DNA from: Kribbella sp. VKM Ac-2569
GTDB lineage: Bacteria; Actinomycetota; Actinomycetes; Propionibacteriales; Kribbellaceae
Assembly (NCBI RefSeq): GCF_004216905.1
Contig: NZ_SGXJ01000007.1
Location: 1 to 64,000 of the forward strand
Direction of reading: 5' to 3'
DNA length: 64,000 nucleotides
The notes beneath the pieces were generated by a model, which ran no database searches, was not told the DNA's origin, and saw only the letters and a list, made by a program, of their open reading frames with translations. Positions 48,794-58,200 of this stretch are shown piece after piece. How positions within the stretch are numbered: the first letter of the stretch is position 1; each line of letters begins with the position of its first letter. The position numbers and the translations under genes are program-made.

Positions 48794-50353
48794 GTGCCCG
48801 CCACATCTCCCGCCGGCCTCAGCAGGCGCGGCTTCTTGGCCGCCGGCGGCGGCCTGTCCCTCGCAGCCATGCTCGGACTGAGCGGCTGCGGAGACTCGTC
48901 GTCACCGAGCTCCGGCAAGGCCGCAGACACCCTCGCCCTGCTGCTGCCCGGTGACACACCGACCGGCTGGGACGCGATCCTTGCCAAGGTCAACGAGAAG
49001 CTCAAGAAGGACCTGGGCTTCTCCATCGCGCCCCAGTTCGTCGCGTGGTCCAACTACCAGCAGCAGTCGCTGCTCAAGTTCACGGCCGGCGAGAACTTCG
49101 ACACCGCGCTGCAAGCTCGCTGGCTGAACATGATCCAGCTCGTCGCCGGCAAGTCGCTGGTCCCCGTCGACGGCCTGATCAGCAAGTACCCGAACCTGAG
49201 CAAGACCCTGGACCCGCAACTGCTCGAGCAGAACAAGTGGTCCGGCAAGCTGTACGGGATCCCGCAGGTGAACTCCGCCGCACGGTTCCACCACTTCACC
49301 GTCCGCCAGGACCTGGCCGACAAGCTCGGTATCGGTGAGATCTCGACGTTCGACCAGTTGGAGAAGTTCTGGTACGACGTCAAGCAGAAGGAGAAGCTCA
49401 CTCCGATCGGCATCTCGTCCAACATGCCGAAACTCCTGGCGGCCTTCGCACCGGTCGGCTGGCTGAATCAGCACGACTGGGAGAATCCACACGTCAGCGT
49501 GCAGTTCTTCAGCGGCGGCTCGCTCCCGTTCTACCTGGCGCAGGACGGGAAGAGCACCGCGTCCGCGAAGCCGATCCCGTTCTGGGAGGTTCCGGGCGTC
49601 GTCGACGCGCTGCGCAAGATCCGCAAGTACTACCTGGACGGCATCATCAACAAGGACGCGCTGAACGTGGACTCGAGCACGATCAAGTCCCAGTTCGAGT
49701 CCGGCCGCATCGCGACCCGGTGGGCGATGACGGACGGGCTGTCGTCGCAGTCGCTCACGCCGCTGCGCAAGGCCGTTCCGACCGCGCAGATCGCGAACGT
49801 CGTACCGCTGCGTGGCGGCAAGGACGCCAAGCCGAACCAGACGTTCCAGGCCGACAACTTCGTCGTACTGAACGTCAAGGGCCGCAGCAACGAGCGGGCG
49901 ATGCAGCTGGAGGACTGGGTCTCGATCAAGGAGAACCACGACCTGCTCAGCTACGGGGTCGAGGGCACGGACTGGAAGCCGGTGGGCGCGGACAAGTTCC
50001 AGCAGTTGTCGCAGTACAGCTTCCCCGGGTTCGCGCTGTGCTGGCGGCAGAAGCTCGAGCTCAAGATCAAGGACATCACGCCGACCGAGGAGGCGTGGTT
50101 CGACTGGGCACAGAAGTACGACAACTTCACGCTGGACCCGTACGCGTCGTTCGTGCCGGACGTGACACCGGTGAAACGTCAGGACAGCCAGGTCAACGCG
50201 GCGATGACGCAGTACGGCAATCCGTTGTGGATCGGTGCGGTCGACGTCGACAAGGGTCTCGACAACCTCAAGAAGGCGGTGGACAAAGCCGGTCTCGCCG
50301 AGCTGCAGGCAGAGATGGAGAAGCAGGCGAACGCGTATCTCAAGGGCCAGTGA
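48794..50353 (+). CDS. Oligosaccharide-binding lipoprotein (LplA-like)
   Basis: A 519-residue extracellular solute-binding protein. It has a twin-arginine signal (LSRRGFLAAGGG) and lipobox LSGC. The mature region (TGWDAILAKVNEKLKKDLGF, LYGIPQVNSAARFHHFTVR, TPTEEAWFDWAQKYDNFTL) and the large size suit the LplA type, which binds long oligosaccharides. GTG 48794 has a GGAGG site. Third gene of the importer operon. Confidence 0.87.
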   Translation: MPATSPAGLSRRGFLAAGGGLSLAAMLGLSGCGDSSSPSSGKAADTLALLLPGDTPTGWDAILAKVNEKLKKDLGFSIAPQFVAWSNYQQQSLLKFTAGENFDTALQARWLNMIQLVAGKSLVPVDGLISKYPNLSKTLDPQLLEQNKWSGKLYGIPQVNSAARFHHFTVRQDLADKLGIGEISTFDQLEKFWYDVKQKEKLTPIGISSNMPKLLAAFAPVGWLNQHDWENPHVSVQFFSGGSLPFYLAQDGKSTASAKPIPFWEVPGVVDALRKIRKYYLDGIINKDALNVDSSTIKSQFESGRIATRWAMTDGLSSQSLTPLRKAVPTAQIANVVPLRGGKDAKPNQTFQADNFVVLNVKGRSNERAMQLEDWVSIKENHDLLSYGVEGTDWKPVGADKFQQLSQYSFPGFALCWRQKLELKIKDITPTEEAWFDWAQKYDNFTLDPYASFVPDVTPVKRQDSQVNAAMTQYGNPLWIGAVDVDKGLDNLKKAVDKAGLAELQAEMEKQANAYLKGQ

Positions 50354-50364
50354 GGCCGTCCTCG

Positions 50365-50892
50365 ATGTCCGCCCCACGGAGGAAGCTGGCGGTGGTCGCG
50401 CGCGAGGCCGGCGTGTCGATCTCGACCGTCTCGAAGGTCTTGCGCGCCTACCCGGATGTCGCCCCGGCCACCAGGACCCGGGTACGAGAGGTACTGCGTC
50501 GCGCCGGGTATCCACTGGATTCCGATGCCGCTGGCAACCGTCGGGAGGAGTCCGAGCTGGTCGACGTGGTCGTCGCCAGTCAGAGCAGCGGCTGGGCCGG
50601 TGACGTACTGGCCGGCCTTGCCGACGCTGCCCGGGTGCCTGGGCTGGCTCTCGTCGTCACGACAGTGAACGGGCGAGAGCCAGTACCCCGGCTCTGGCTG
50701 GAACGCCTCTTCGCCCGCGGCACCCGCGGCGTAATCGGCCTCGACGTCGAGTTCACCGACACCCAACAGGCCTACCTCGCCGCCTACGACATCCCCTGCA
50801 TCGCACTCGATCCCGCCCTATCGGCCTCGGAAGTGCTGACAGCCATCCTCGAAGGTACGCCGCCATACCCCCACTCCATGGCCGCCGGCTGA
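50365..50892 (+). CDS. Short LacI-family protein lacking most of the sensor domain
   Basis: A 175-residue protein. The helix-turn-helix is intact (LAVVAREAGVSISTVSKVLR), followed by the start of a sensor domain (ELVDVVVASQSSGWAGDVLA) that ends after IPCIALDPALSASEVLTAIL. Full LacI proteins are about 330-350 residues, and no continuation is readable downstream in any frame. It is therefore either a decayed gene or a small DNA-binding protein that competes at operators. It follows the importer genes by 11 bases and would be cotranscribed. Confidence 0.65.
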   Translation: MSAPRRKLAVVAREAGVSISTVSKVLRAYPDVAPATRTRVREVLRRAGYPLDSDAAGNRREESELVDVVVASQSSGWAGDVLAGLADAARVPGLALVVTTVNGREPVPRLWLERLFARGTRGVIGLDVEFTDTQQAYLAAYDIPCIALDPALSASEVLTAILEGTPPYPHSMAAG

Positions 50893-51326
50893 CCCCAGCC
50901 TCCCACCGCCACCGCCCTTTCCGGAACCATCTGCCACTAGCCGACGAATTGTCACCGAAAACCTCCCGCCCACGGGCCAACCACCCCTCGAGCAGACGAC
51001 GGGTTATCCCCGCGCCTTGGGGGTCCTCTACTGATACGCGAGGGGAGAACCCTGAACGCGAAGGGATAACCAGCTCTCGTGACGCATGTGTGGGTGAGTT
51101 GAGCCGATCGAACCGGCGGCTCCTCGAGCGAAGGTGGCGGAGGTGCCGGTGTGCAAGCTCGACAGGTAGTGCACCGGCGAGACACCGTACGCACGACCAC
51201 GATCACGCTCAGGTGCACTACCCAGCCACCCGACATCTCCTGTCCAAAATGCACACACCGCCCCCACCCCAGTCACAAGAGCCGGCCAACCCCTCGCGTT
51301 GGGGTTCTCCATTTGGAATGTCGTGG
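50893..51326. repeat. Non-coding gap with three copies of a REP-like unit
   Basis: No gene is seen in this 434-base gap. A unit of the form GGTTATCCC..CGCG....GGGTTCTCC occurs at 51002-51028, inverted at 51041-51071, and again in the first orientation at 51288-51310. The first two face each other and could fold into a long imperfect hairpin. A minus-strand frame through here (MENPNARGWPALVTGVG...) has no RBS or family resemblance and was not called. Confidence 0.5.
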
Positions 51327-52412
51327 CTAGTCGCGTCGGGTGACTGAGTTGCGGACTACTACGTGGGTGGTGAAGAGGCGGTGGGCTCCGGTCCAGTTGG
51401 GTTGTTGGTGCTGGGAGTCGAGTGCGATGTTCGCGGCCGCTCGGCCGAGTTCCTCGTAGGGGACGTGGACCGAGGTGAGTCTGGGGCGGAGGTCCTGGGC
51501 CAGTTCGACATCGTCGTAGCCGACCACCGAGAGGTCCTCGGGGACTCTCAGGTCGAACTCGGCGGCAGCGGCGTACACGCCCGCGGCTACGACGTCGGTG
51601 GCCGCGAAGACCGCGGTGAAGTCCTGTCCGGCGGCCAGCCGGTTCTTCGTCAGCTGATAGCCAGAGGCCCGGGTGAAGACCCCGTGCTCGACGAGCTCCG
51701 GAGCGTCCGGTACGCCGAAGTCGTGGAGGGCCCGTCGATGTCCGGCCAACCGCTGCATGCTGGTGCTCTGACGCTCGGGACCGGCGATGAAGAGGGTTCG
51801 GCGATGCCCCTGCGACAACAGGTGGCTGGTCATCGCGTAGGCGCCTTGCTCGTTGTCGTACTCGATCACGGCGGAGGGTACGTCGTCGCCCAGCGGAGGT
51901 CGTCCACACAACACCAGCAGGGATCCGGCGGAGTGAAGTGAGCGGGCGAGGTCGGTCATCTTCGCGCGATAGTCGACTGCTTCGTTGGTGACACCACCGA
52001 TCAGGATCACAGCGCCGGCGCGCTGCTCACGCATCAGCCGCACCAGGGCGAGCTCGCGCTCCGAGTCGCCTTGGGTGGTGCCGATCAGGCTCAGCCATCC
52101 ACGCCGCGACGCCTCTTGCTCGACACCGTGTGCCGCGTCCGCGAACGACTGGCCGCGTACGTCGGCCAGGATGAAGGCGATCGTCTTCGTCTGGACTCCG
52201 GCCAAGGCCCTGGCGTGGGTGTTCGCGGAGTAGTTGAGCTCGCGGATCGATCGCTGGACGCGCTGGTTCGCCGATCGGGAGACCGGGTAGTTGCCGGCCA
52301 GGACGCGGGAGACTGTCGCAGGCGACACCCCGGCGTGCGCGGCGACGTCGGCCAGGGTGGGTGAGCTCGAGGACTTGCGCCTGCCGGACCCCGGCGCACT
52401 GCTGTTGGCCAT
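51327..52412 (-). CDS. LacI-family transcriptional regulator (paralogue 1)
   Basis: A 361-residue repressor. Helix-turn-helix: LADVAAHAGVSPATVSRVLA, followed by GNYPVS. Sensor marks are GAVILIGGVTNEAVDY, VIEYDNEQGAYAMTSHLLSQ and LSVVGYDDVELAQDLRPRLT. It is strikingly similar along its length to the next gene upstream (GNYPVS, LVLCGRPP, EYDNE, TSVHVPYEELGR), so the two are tandem duplicates. It is cotranscribed with paralogue 2 (17 bases between them). Confidence 0.88.
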   Translation of the reverse strand: MANSSAPGSGRRKSSSSPTLADVAAHAGVSPATVSRVLAGNYPVSRSANQRVQRSIRELNYSANTHARALAGVQTKTIAFILADVRGQSFADAAHGVEQEASRRGWLSLIGTTQGDSERELALVRLMREQRAGAVILIGGVTNEAVDYRAKMTDLARSLHSAGSLLVLCGRPPLGDDVPSAVIEYDNEQGAYAMTSHLLSQGHRRTLFIAGPERQSTSMQRLAGHRRALHDFGVPDAPELVEHGVFTRASGYQLTKNRLAAGQDFTAVFAATDVVAAGVYAAAAEFDLRVPEDLSVVGYDDVELAQDLRPRLTSVHVPYEELGRAAANIALDSQHQQPNWTGAHRLFTTHVVVRNSVTRRD

Positions 52413-52429
52413 GGTTCTCCTAGCGCTCC

Positions 52430-53506
52430 TTAGTGTCCCGTCAGCGCCGACGGGACACTGGGCGGGGCGGTCGACTTCCTGATCACCACGTGCGTCCCGA
52501 GCATCAGGTGCTGATCCTGCGCGTAGTCGTCCCGATGCAGCGCGAGCCGTACGGCGGAACGCCCGAGCTCCTCGTGCGGGATGTGGACCGTGGTCAACGG
52601 CGGATTGAGATCGGCGCTCTGCGGAATGTCGTCGTACCCGGCGACGGAGATGTCCTCAGGAATCCGAAGCCCGGCCTCGTGGAGCGCGGCGAGGACACCG
52701 CTTGCGACGATGTCCGTGATGCCGACGACGGCGGTCATGCCGGTGTCGCGGGTCAGCAGGGCCTTGGTCTGGCGGTAGCCGGACTCGCGATCGAAGGTGC
52801 CGCCGGCAACGAGGCCGGGATCGACGGTCAGGCCGTGCGCCGCGTGGGCGCGGGTGAAGCCGTCGAAGCGTGCGCTGGTCGTGGTGTGGTCCGGCTCGGC
52901 GGCGCCGACGAACGCGATCCGGCGATGGCCGAGCGAGAGCAGGTAGTTCGTCACCGCGAACGCGCCGCCCTCGTTGTCGTACTCGACGACCGTAGCCGGT
53001 GCGTCCGGGCCGATCGGCGGGCGGCCGCACAGCACGAGGCGCGAGCCGACCCGCTCGAGGGAGCGGGCGATCTGTGCCATCCGCTCGAGGTGTTCCGGCG
53101 TACGCAGGCCGCCGCCGACCAGCACCACTGCCTCGGCCTGTTGCTCGCGCATCAGTTCGATGAGTTCGAGTTCGCGATCGGCATCGCCGTGATGGGTGCA
53201 GACCAGACACACCCGGCCTTCGGCGGTGGCCTGCTGCTCGACGCCTTGCCCGATGTAGGCGAACAGCGGACCGACCAGGTCGCGGACGATGAACGCGACG
53301 GTCCGGGTCGAGCCGCCGACCAGGGCACGGGCCTGTGCGTTGATCACGAAGTCGAGGTCCTGCACGGCTCGGAGCACACGTTTCCGGGTCGAGGCGCTGA
53401 CCGGGTAGTTCCCGGCGAGCACCCGCGACACCGTCGTGGCGCTCACGCCCGCGGCCGCCGCGACGTCCTTCACCGTCGGACGGCTCCCGAGGCTCACTCC
53501 GGCCAC
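52430..53506 (-). CDS. LacI-family transcriptional regulator (paralogue 2)
   Basis: A 358-residue repressor: VKDVAAAAGVSATTVSRVLA for DNA binding, then RLVLCGRPPIGPDAPATVVE and ISVAGYDDIPQSADLNPPLT in the sensor. GTG 53506 is the likely start. It is the first gene of the two-lacI unit and is divergent from an alpha/beta-hydrolase gene across the operator pair 53527-53579, so it is the leading candidate for the protein that binds the shared ATAGTTAACGTTTTCTA element. Confidence 0.88.
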   Translation of the reverse strand: MAGVSLGSRPTVKDVAAAAGVSATTVSRVLAGNYPVSASTRKRVLRAVQDLDFVINAQARALVGGSTRTVAFIVRDLVGPLFAYIGQGVEQQATAEGRVCLVCTHHGDADRELELIELMREQQAEAVVLVGGGLRTPEHLERMAQIARSLERVGSRLVLCGRPPIGPDAPATVVEYDNEGGAFAVTNYLLSLGHRRIAFVGAAEPDHTTTSARFDGFTRAHAAHGLTVDPGLVAGGTFDRESGYRQTKALLTRDTGMTAVVGITDIVASGVLAALHEAGLRIPEDISVAGYDDIPQSADLNPPLTTVHIPHEELGRSAVRLALHRDDYAQDQHLMLGTHVVIRKSTAPPSVPSALTGH

Positions 53507-53526
53507 GCGCCAACCCCTTTGTCCGT

Positions 53527-53579
53527 CGAAAATTTCTGTCCGGGCCTTGCCCTGACTTCGTGTAGAAAACGTTAACTAT
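53527..53579. promoter_or_regulatory. Operator pair between lacI paralogue 2 and the hydrolase gene
   Basis: CGAAAATTTCT (53527-53537) and TAGAAAACGTTAACTAT (53563-53579). The second is the exact reverse complement of the 17-base core at 45788-45804. It overlaps the hydrolase start codon. Confidence 0.65.
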
Positions 53580-54387
53580 GCTGCCATTCATGGCGGCGAA
53601 TGTCGAAGCCCGCGGGGTGCCGATCTGGCTGAATGAAACCGGTACGGGTGATCCGCTGCTGTTCGTCCATGGCTGGGGCGGTGACAGCCGCGCGTGGAGC
53701 GGCCTGACCTTCGAGAGGCATCGGGTGATCACGGTCGATCTCCGCGGACATGGGCGTTCGCCGGTACTTCGGCACGGGTATCGGCCGGCGGACTACGCGG
53801 CAGATCTCGCGGTGCTCGTCGAACGGCTGGAACTCGGTCCTGTCGTGGCGGTCGGGCATTCGATGGGCGGGCAGATCGTCGCGGAGCTCGCACTGGAACG
53901 TCCTGACCTGGTCGCGGCGGTCGTGGTCATCGATCCGGCGTACGGCGCGGACGAGGCCGAGGCAGCCACCTTCGAGCAGCGTCTGGCCGCGCTCCGGAAC
54001 GACGGACCGGACGCGGCTGTCCGCCAACTCGGATTGCCTGCCGGCGCCGTCCGTGACCAGTTGCTCGCGACACCGGGGCACGTGCTCGCCGAAAGCTACG
54101 CGGGGATGTACACGGACCCAGATGCGTTCGGCGCACGCCCGGCCGCTGCCGCTCGACTGGCCGGCTTGACCCAACCACTCCTGTGCATCCGCCCGACCTC
54201 CGCGATGGCTGCCTGGGACATCGGCCTGACTCTGCCCTACGGCTCACGAGTCGTCCTCTGGAACGGGTGCGGCCACTTCCTCCACCACGAGCGTCCACGC
54301 CAGTTCGTCGACCTGGTCGACAGCTGGCTTGCCTCACTGCCCGAGGCCAAAACTGCTTGTGTGGTGGGGCGGTCCGCAGGACTCTGA
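53578..54387 (+). CDS. Alpha/beta-fold hydrolase
   Basis: A 269-residue cytoplasmic hydrolase: oxyanion strand PLLFVHGWGGDSRAW, VDLRGHGRSP, nucleophile elbow AVGHSMGGQ (Ser near residue 105), and the C-terminal histidine in NGCGHFLHHERP. Substrate unknown; esterase activity on acetylated or methylated sugars would suit the locus. ATG 53578 lies inside the operator; ATG 53590 is an alternative start. It is divergent from the lacI pair. Confidence 0.82.
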   Translation: MLPFMAANVEARGVPIWLNETGTGDPLLFVHGWGGDSRAWSGLTFERHRVITVDLRGHGRSPVLRHGYRPADYAADLAVLVERLELGPVVAVGHSMGGQIVAELALERPDLVAAVVVIDPAYGADEAEAATFEQRLAALRNDGPDAAVRQLGLPAGAVRDQLLATPGHVLAESYAGMYTDPDAFGARPAAAARLAGLTQPLLCIRPTSAMAAWDIGLTLPYGSRVVLWNGCGHFLHHERPRQFVDLVDSWLASLPEAKTACVVGRSAGL

Positions 54388-54392
54388 TCAGA

Positions 54393-55094
54393 GTGACTAC
54401 ACGTGGGCTGCACTTCAAGAAGGCCTTCTTTGATCTGCAAGCCTTCTGGGTCGAGCGTGTCGTCGAGCTTGCGGACGTTGATCGACTCACTGCATGGCAT
54501 GACTGGACCAGCACGGCAGCGCTGGTGAACTCCGATGGATGGCACGCGATAGATGAAGCGGTCCACAACGGTGATCCGGCCGCGGTAGCACACCGATCAT
54601 GGCTTGCCCTCCGAGCGACATTGGGTGCTGCGCAGCACGGGTGCTTCTGGTACGAGGTCGAAGACGAGGGCCGGCAGATCCGGCTGCATTTCGCGAACCG
54701 CGAGGGGCCTGGCGCCCTAGGTTCCGGCCGACGTGCAGCCCGTCGTGCGGAGTTGGCCAGTGCCTTGGATGCTGCCTGCAGGGCTGCGCCGCGTGCCGAT
54801 CGGCTCCGTGGCGGCTCGTGGCTGTACCACGTTCCAGGATATCGGGCACTGTTCCCGCCGCGCTTCCTGGCAGGAGCGGTCGAGGCCGACTCTCGACGCG
54901 AGGTTGGACAGCTGGCTCTGTGGGGGCAATTCGTCAGAGGTGACGGCGAGTTGTACCAGCCCCGTACCGACCCGTTCGTCCGCGCTTGCGAGCAAGCCAC
55001 GCATGTCGGCGACCTCATCGCAGCCTTTCCGCTGAAGAAGCTGACCGTCATCGGAGCCCTCGACGATGTCCTCGCCTGGGTCAACCGCCAGTAA
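54393..55094 (+). CDS. Hypothetical protein
   Basis: A 233-residue soluble protein starting VTTRGLHFKKAFFDLQAFWV at GTG 54393, five bases after the hydrolase stop. It has a tryptophan- and arginine-rich mix (TAWHDWTSTAALVNSDGWHA, RSWLALRATLGAAQHGCFWY) and a helical end (FPLKKLTVIGALDDVLAWVN). No signal peptide, membrane segment or recognised domain. Possibly cotranscribed with the hydrolase; function unknown. Confidence 0.55.
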   Translation: MTTRGLHFKKAFFDLQAFWVERVVELADVDRLTAWHDWTSTAALVNSDGWHAIDEAVHNGDPAAVAHRSWLALRATLGAAQHGCFWYEVEDEGRQIRLHFANREGPGALGSGRRAARRAELASALDAACRAAPRADRLRGGSWLYHVPGYRALFPPRFLAGAVEADSRREVGQLALWGQFVRGDGELYQPRTDPFVRACEQATHVGDLIAAFPLKKLTVIGALDDVLAWVNRQ

Positions 55095-55105
55095 CCCGAG
55101 CCCTG

Positions 55106-55116
55106 CGAAAGTTTCA
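55106..55116. promoter_or_regulatory. CGAAANTTTCG-like site upstream of the large lyase gene
   Basis: CGAAAGTTTCA matches the CGAAANTTTCG element at 10 of 11 positions, 92 bases before the lyase start. A weak promoter, TTGACC (55142-55147) with TAGCTT (55167-55172), lies between. Confidence 0.4.
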
Positions 55117-55207
55117 GAGCGGGCTGGACGCCCGCGAGCCGTTGACCGGTTGTGGCTGCCGCTCATTAGCTTGGCCGCTCAAGCAGCGGTTCAGAGGAGA
55201 AGCGCAG

Positions 55208-58200
55208 ATGCCGGAACCCGATGTGAATTCGTTGTCGACCGTAAGCCGCCGGACGTTGCTGATCGCCTCCGGCGGTTCGATGCTCGCGGCTCAGCTCGGC
55301 TCTCCGGCCACGTCGATCGCAGCACCCGCCGGCGCCACGGCACCGGCATCGTTCAGGCATCCGGGGTTGTTGCACGATGCGGACGACCTGGAGCGGATGC
55401 GGCAAGCTGTGGCTGACCAGGTGAGTCCGGCGTACGACGGTTTCCTGGCGATGGCGGCGCACAACAGGTCGTCGTACGACTATGTGATCCGCAACGTCGG
55501 CCAGATCACGTCGTGGGGTCGCGGCCCGGCGAACTTCATGAACGAGGCGGTCAGCGACTCGGGCGCCGCCTACCAGAACGCTTTGATGTGGTCGGCCACT
55601 GGTGATGTGCGGTACGCCGACAAGGCGCGCGACATCCTCGATGCCTGGTCGGCCAGCCTGACCGCGATTACCGGTGCGGATGGTCAGCTCGGGGTCGGTC
55701 TGCAGGTGTTCAAATTCGTCAACGCTGCGGAGATTCTGCGTTACAGCGGATACGGCGGCTGGACGGCGGAGGCTGTCCGGCGGTGCGAGGAGTCGTTCCG
55801 TAAGGTCTGGTATCCGGCGGTTTCGGGTTATGCGTTGTTTGCCAACGGCAACTGGGATCTCGCCGCTGTGCAGGCGGTTCTGGCGATCGCGGTGTTCTGC
55901 GACGACCGGGTGATGTTCGAGAACGCGGTGCGGTACGCCGTGGCGGGGGCGGGTAACGGCCGGATCGAGCACATTGTCGTGTCGGCGACCGGGCAGGGTC
56001 AGGAGAGTGGCCGATCGCAGTCCTACGCGCAGTTGGCGTTGGGGCTTCTGGCCAACTGTGCAGCCGTGGCCTGGAACCAGGGCGTCGACCTGTTCGGCAG
56101 GTTGGACAACAGGATCCTGAGCGGGTTCGAGTACACCGCTCGCTACAACCTGGGCGACGACACCGTGCCGTTCATGTCCGACCTCGACAGGACCGGGAAG
56201 TACATCAAGACGGCGATCTCGACGATCAACCGCGGTGCCTTCCAGCCGATCTACGAACTTGCCTACGCCCACTACGTCAGTCGGCGTGGGCTGTCTGCGC
56301 CGAACGTCGAACGGGTGGTGTTCCGCGGCGCCGGCGGCACGCGGTTCGTCGAGGGGAACAGCGACGACCATCCCGCGTGGGGCACCTTCACCCAGGCCCG
56401 TCCGGTCGTCTCCAGATCTGCTCCTGAGGCGGCACCCGGCGCTCCGAGCGGCCTGACGGCGCGGAGTTCCGACGCCGGCGTCGTGCTGACCTGGGCGGAG
56501 TCGGTCGAGCCGCGCAGCGGCGAGTCCGCGAGCAGCTACACGATCAGCAGAGCGACCGGCCGCGCGGGTGACTACGCGGTCGTGGCCGAAGGCATCCAGT
56601 CGACGACCTGGAGCGATGCCTCCGCCCGCGGACAGACGACGTACTCCTACAAGGTTCGGGCAGAGAACCCAGCCGGGTCGAGCAGTGAGTCATTGCCCGT
56701 GACGACCGCATGCCCGGATCCTTGGCTGAGCGAGGAAATCGGCCAGGTGGTGGTTCCGGGCGGTACAGGCTTCGACGGGGAAAGGTTCACCGTCGAAGCC
56801 GGCGGCTCGGACATCGGTGGCGAGCAAGACAGCTTCCGGCTCGTCTACCTGCCGTTGCGTGGTGACGGGGTCCTCACGGCGCGGGTGGTTCACCCGGTGA
56901 GTTCGCAGTACGCGACCGTCGGCGTGATGATGCGGCAGAGCCTGTCGGCGTCCTCGGCGCATGCCTCGATGCTGATCAAGGGGCTGCCGTTGCACACCTG
57001 GAGCGGTGTGTGGACGGTTCGGCCCGTCGGCGGGGGCTCCACGGTCGCGACGGGCAGCACCGTCGTACCGCCGACCCAACAGCACTGCATCACCGTCAAC
57101 GCGGGCTTTCCGATCTCCGATCTCGGAGCCCTCCCGACGTCCGCGACCCCGTTGCCGCCGCCGTACGTCGAAGCGGCGAGCGACGGCTACCGGCTGCGGC
57201 GCCCGTACTGGGTCAGGCTCGTCCGTAGCGGAGACGTCCTGACCGGGCTCATCTCGCCGGACGGCAGCACCTGGACCGAGGTCGGCAGGTCCCGGATCAA
57301 CCTCGGCCGCGACGTCTATGCGGGCCTTGCGGTCTGCGCGGGGATCGGCGTCGACGCGCCGTACGCCGAGTCCACCACAGCAGCCTTCGACAACGTGACC
57401 GTTCAGGACTGGTCGGGCGAGATCCCGTCCGCACCGCTGGGTGAACTGCGGGCCGGCAGCGCCGGCAGTGCGATCGAGCTGGCGTGGTCCGACCCGGACG
57501 TAGCCGCGACGTACACCGTCAAACGCCGGCACGCCGGTGGACCGTACCGGGCGATCGCCTCGGGCGTGGCGCCGATCGGGTTCGGCGTGGAGGCGCGCTA
57601 CCGGGACGTCACGGCGGTGCCGGGCGAGAGCTACGACTACGTGGTTGCGAAGACGAATGCCGGCGGCACCGGGCCCGACTCGTCGAGTCTGACGGTGACA
57701 ATGCCGAGGCCGGCCGTGCCGTCGATTACGAGCGCCGGATCCGCGTTCGCGAACACCGGCGCGGAGTTCCGCTTCCGGATTGCCGCTGGCAACGATCCGA
57801 TCAGCTTCGCAGTGACAGGCCTGCCGGACGGTCTGTCCCTGGACCGGAAGACCGGTGTCGTCAGCGGCAGGCCGCGCAGGGCCGGGACGGCGAAGCTGGG
57901 TGTCTCCGCGCGCAATGCCGCCGGTACCGGCTCCGCGGAGGTCACGCTCACTGTTGGCGCACCTCCGCCGGCGCCATGGCAGTACGCCGATATCGGCGAC
58001 TACGTGCTGGACGAGCGGCAACTCGGGAGCTTCAGCGCCGTAGCGATCCGGACACCGGGGATCACCAGCTACGACGGTCAGTTCACAGTTCGAGGCGCCG
58101 GCTCGGACCTGAACGTGATCGGGCAGGGCATGACGGCTCAGTACGTCTACCAGGCGGTGACCGGTGACGCGACATTCACGGCGCGGGTCGTGAGTCGGGG

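Noticed and set aside
51028..51325. Minus-strand frame beginning MENPNARGWPALVTGVG
   Set aside because: It lies wholly over the REP-like repeats, has no RBS and continues upstream as a shadow of the lacI gene.
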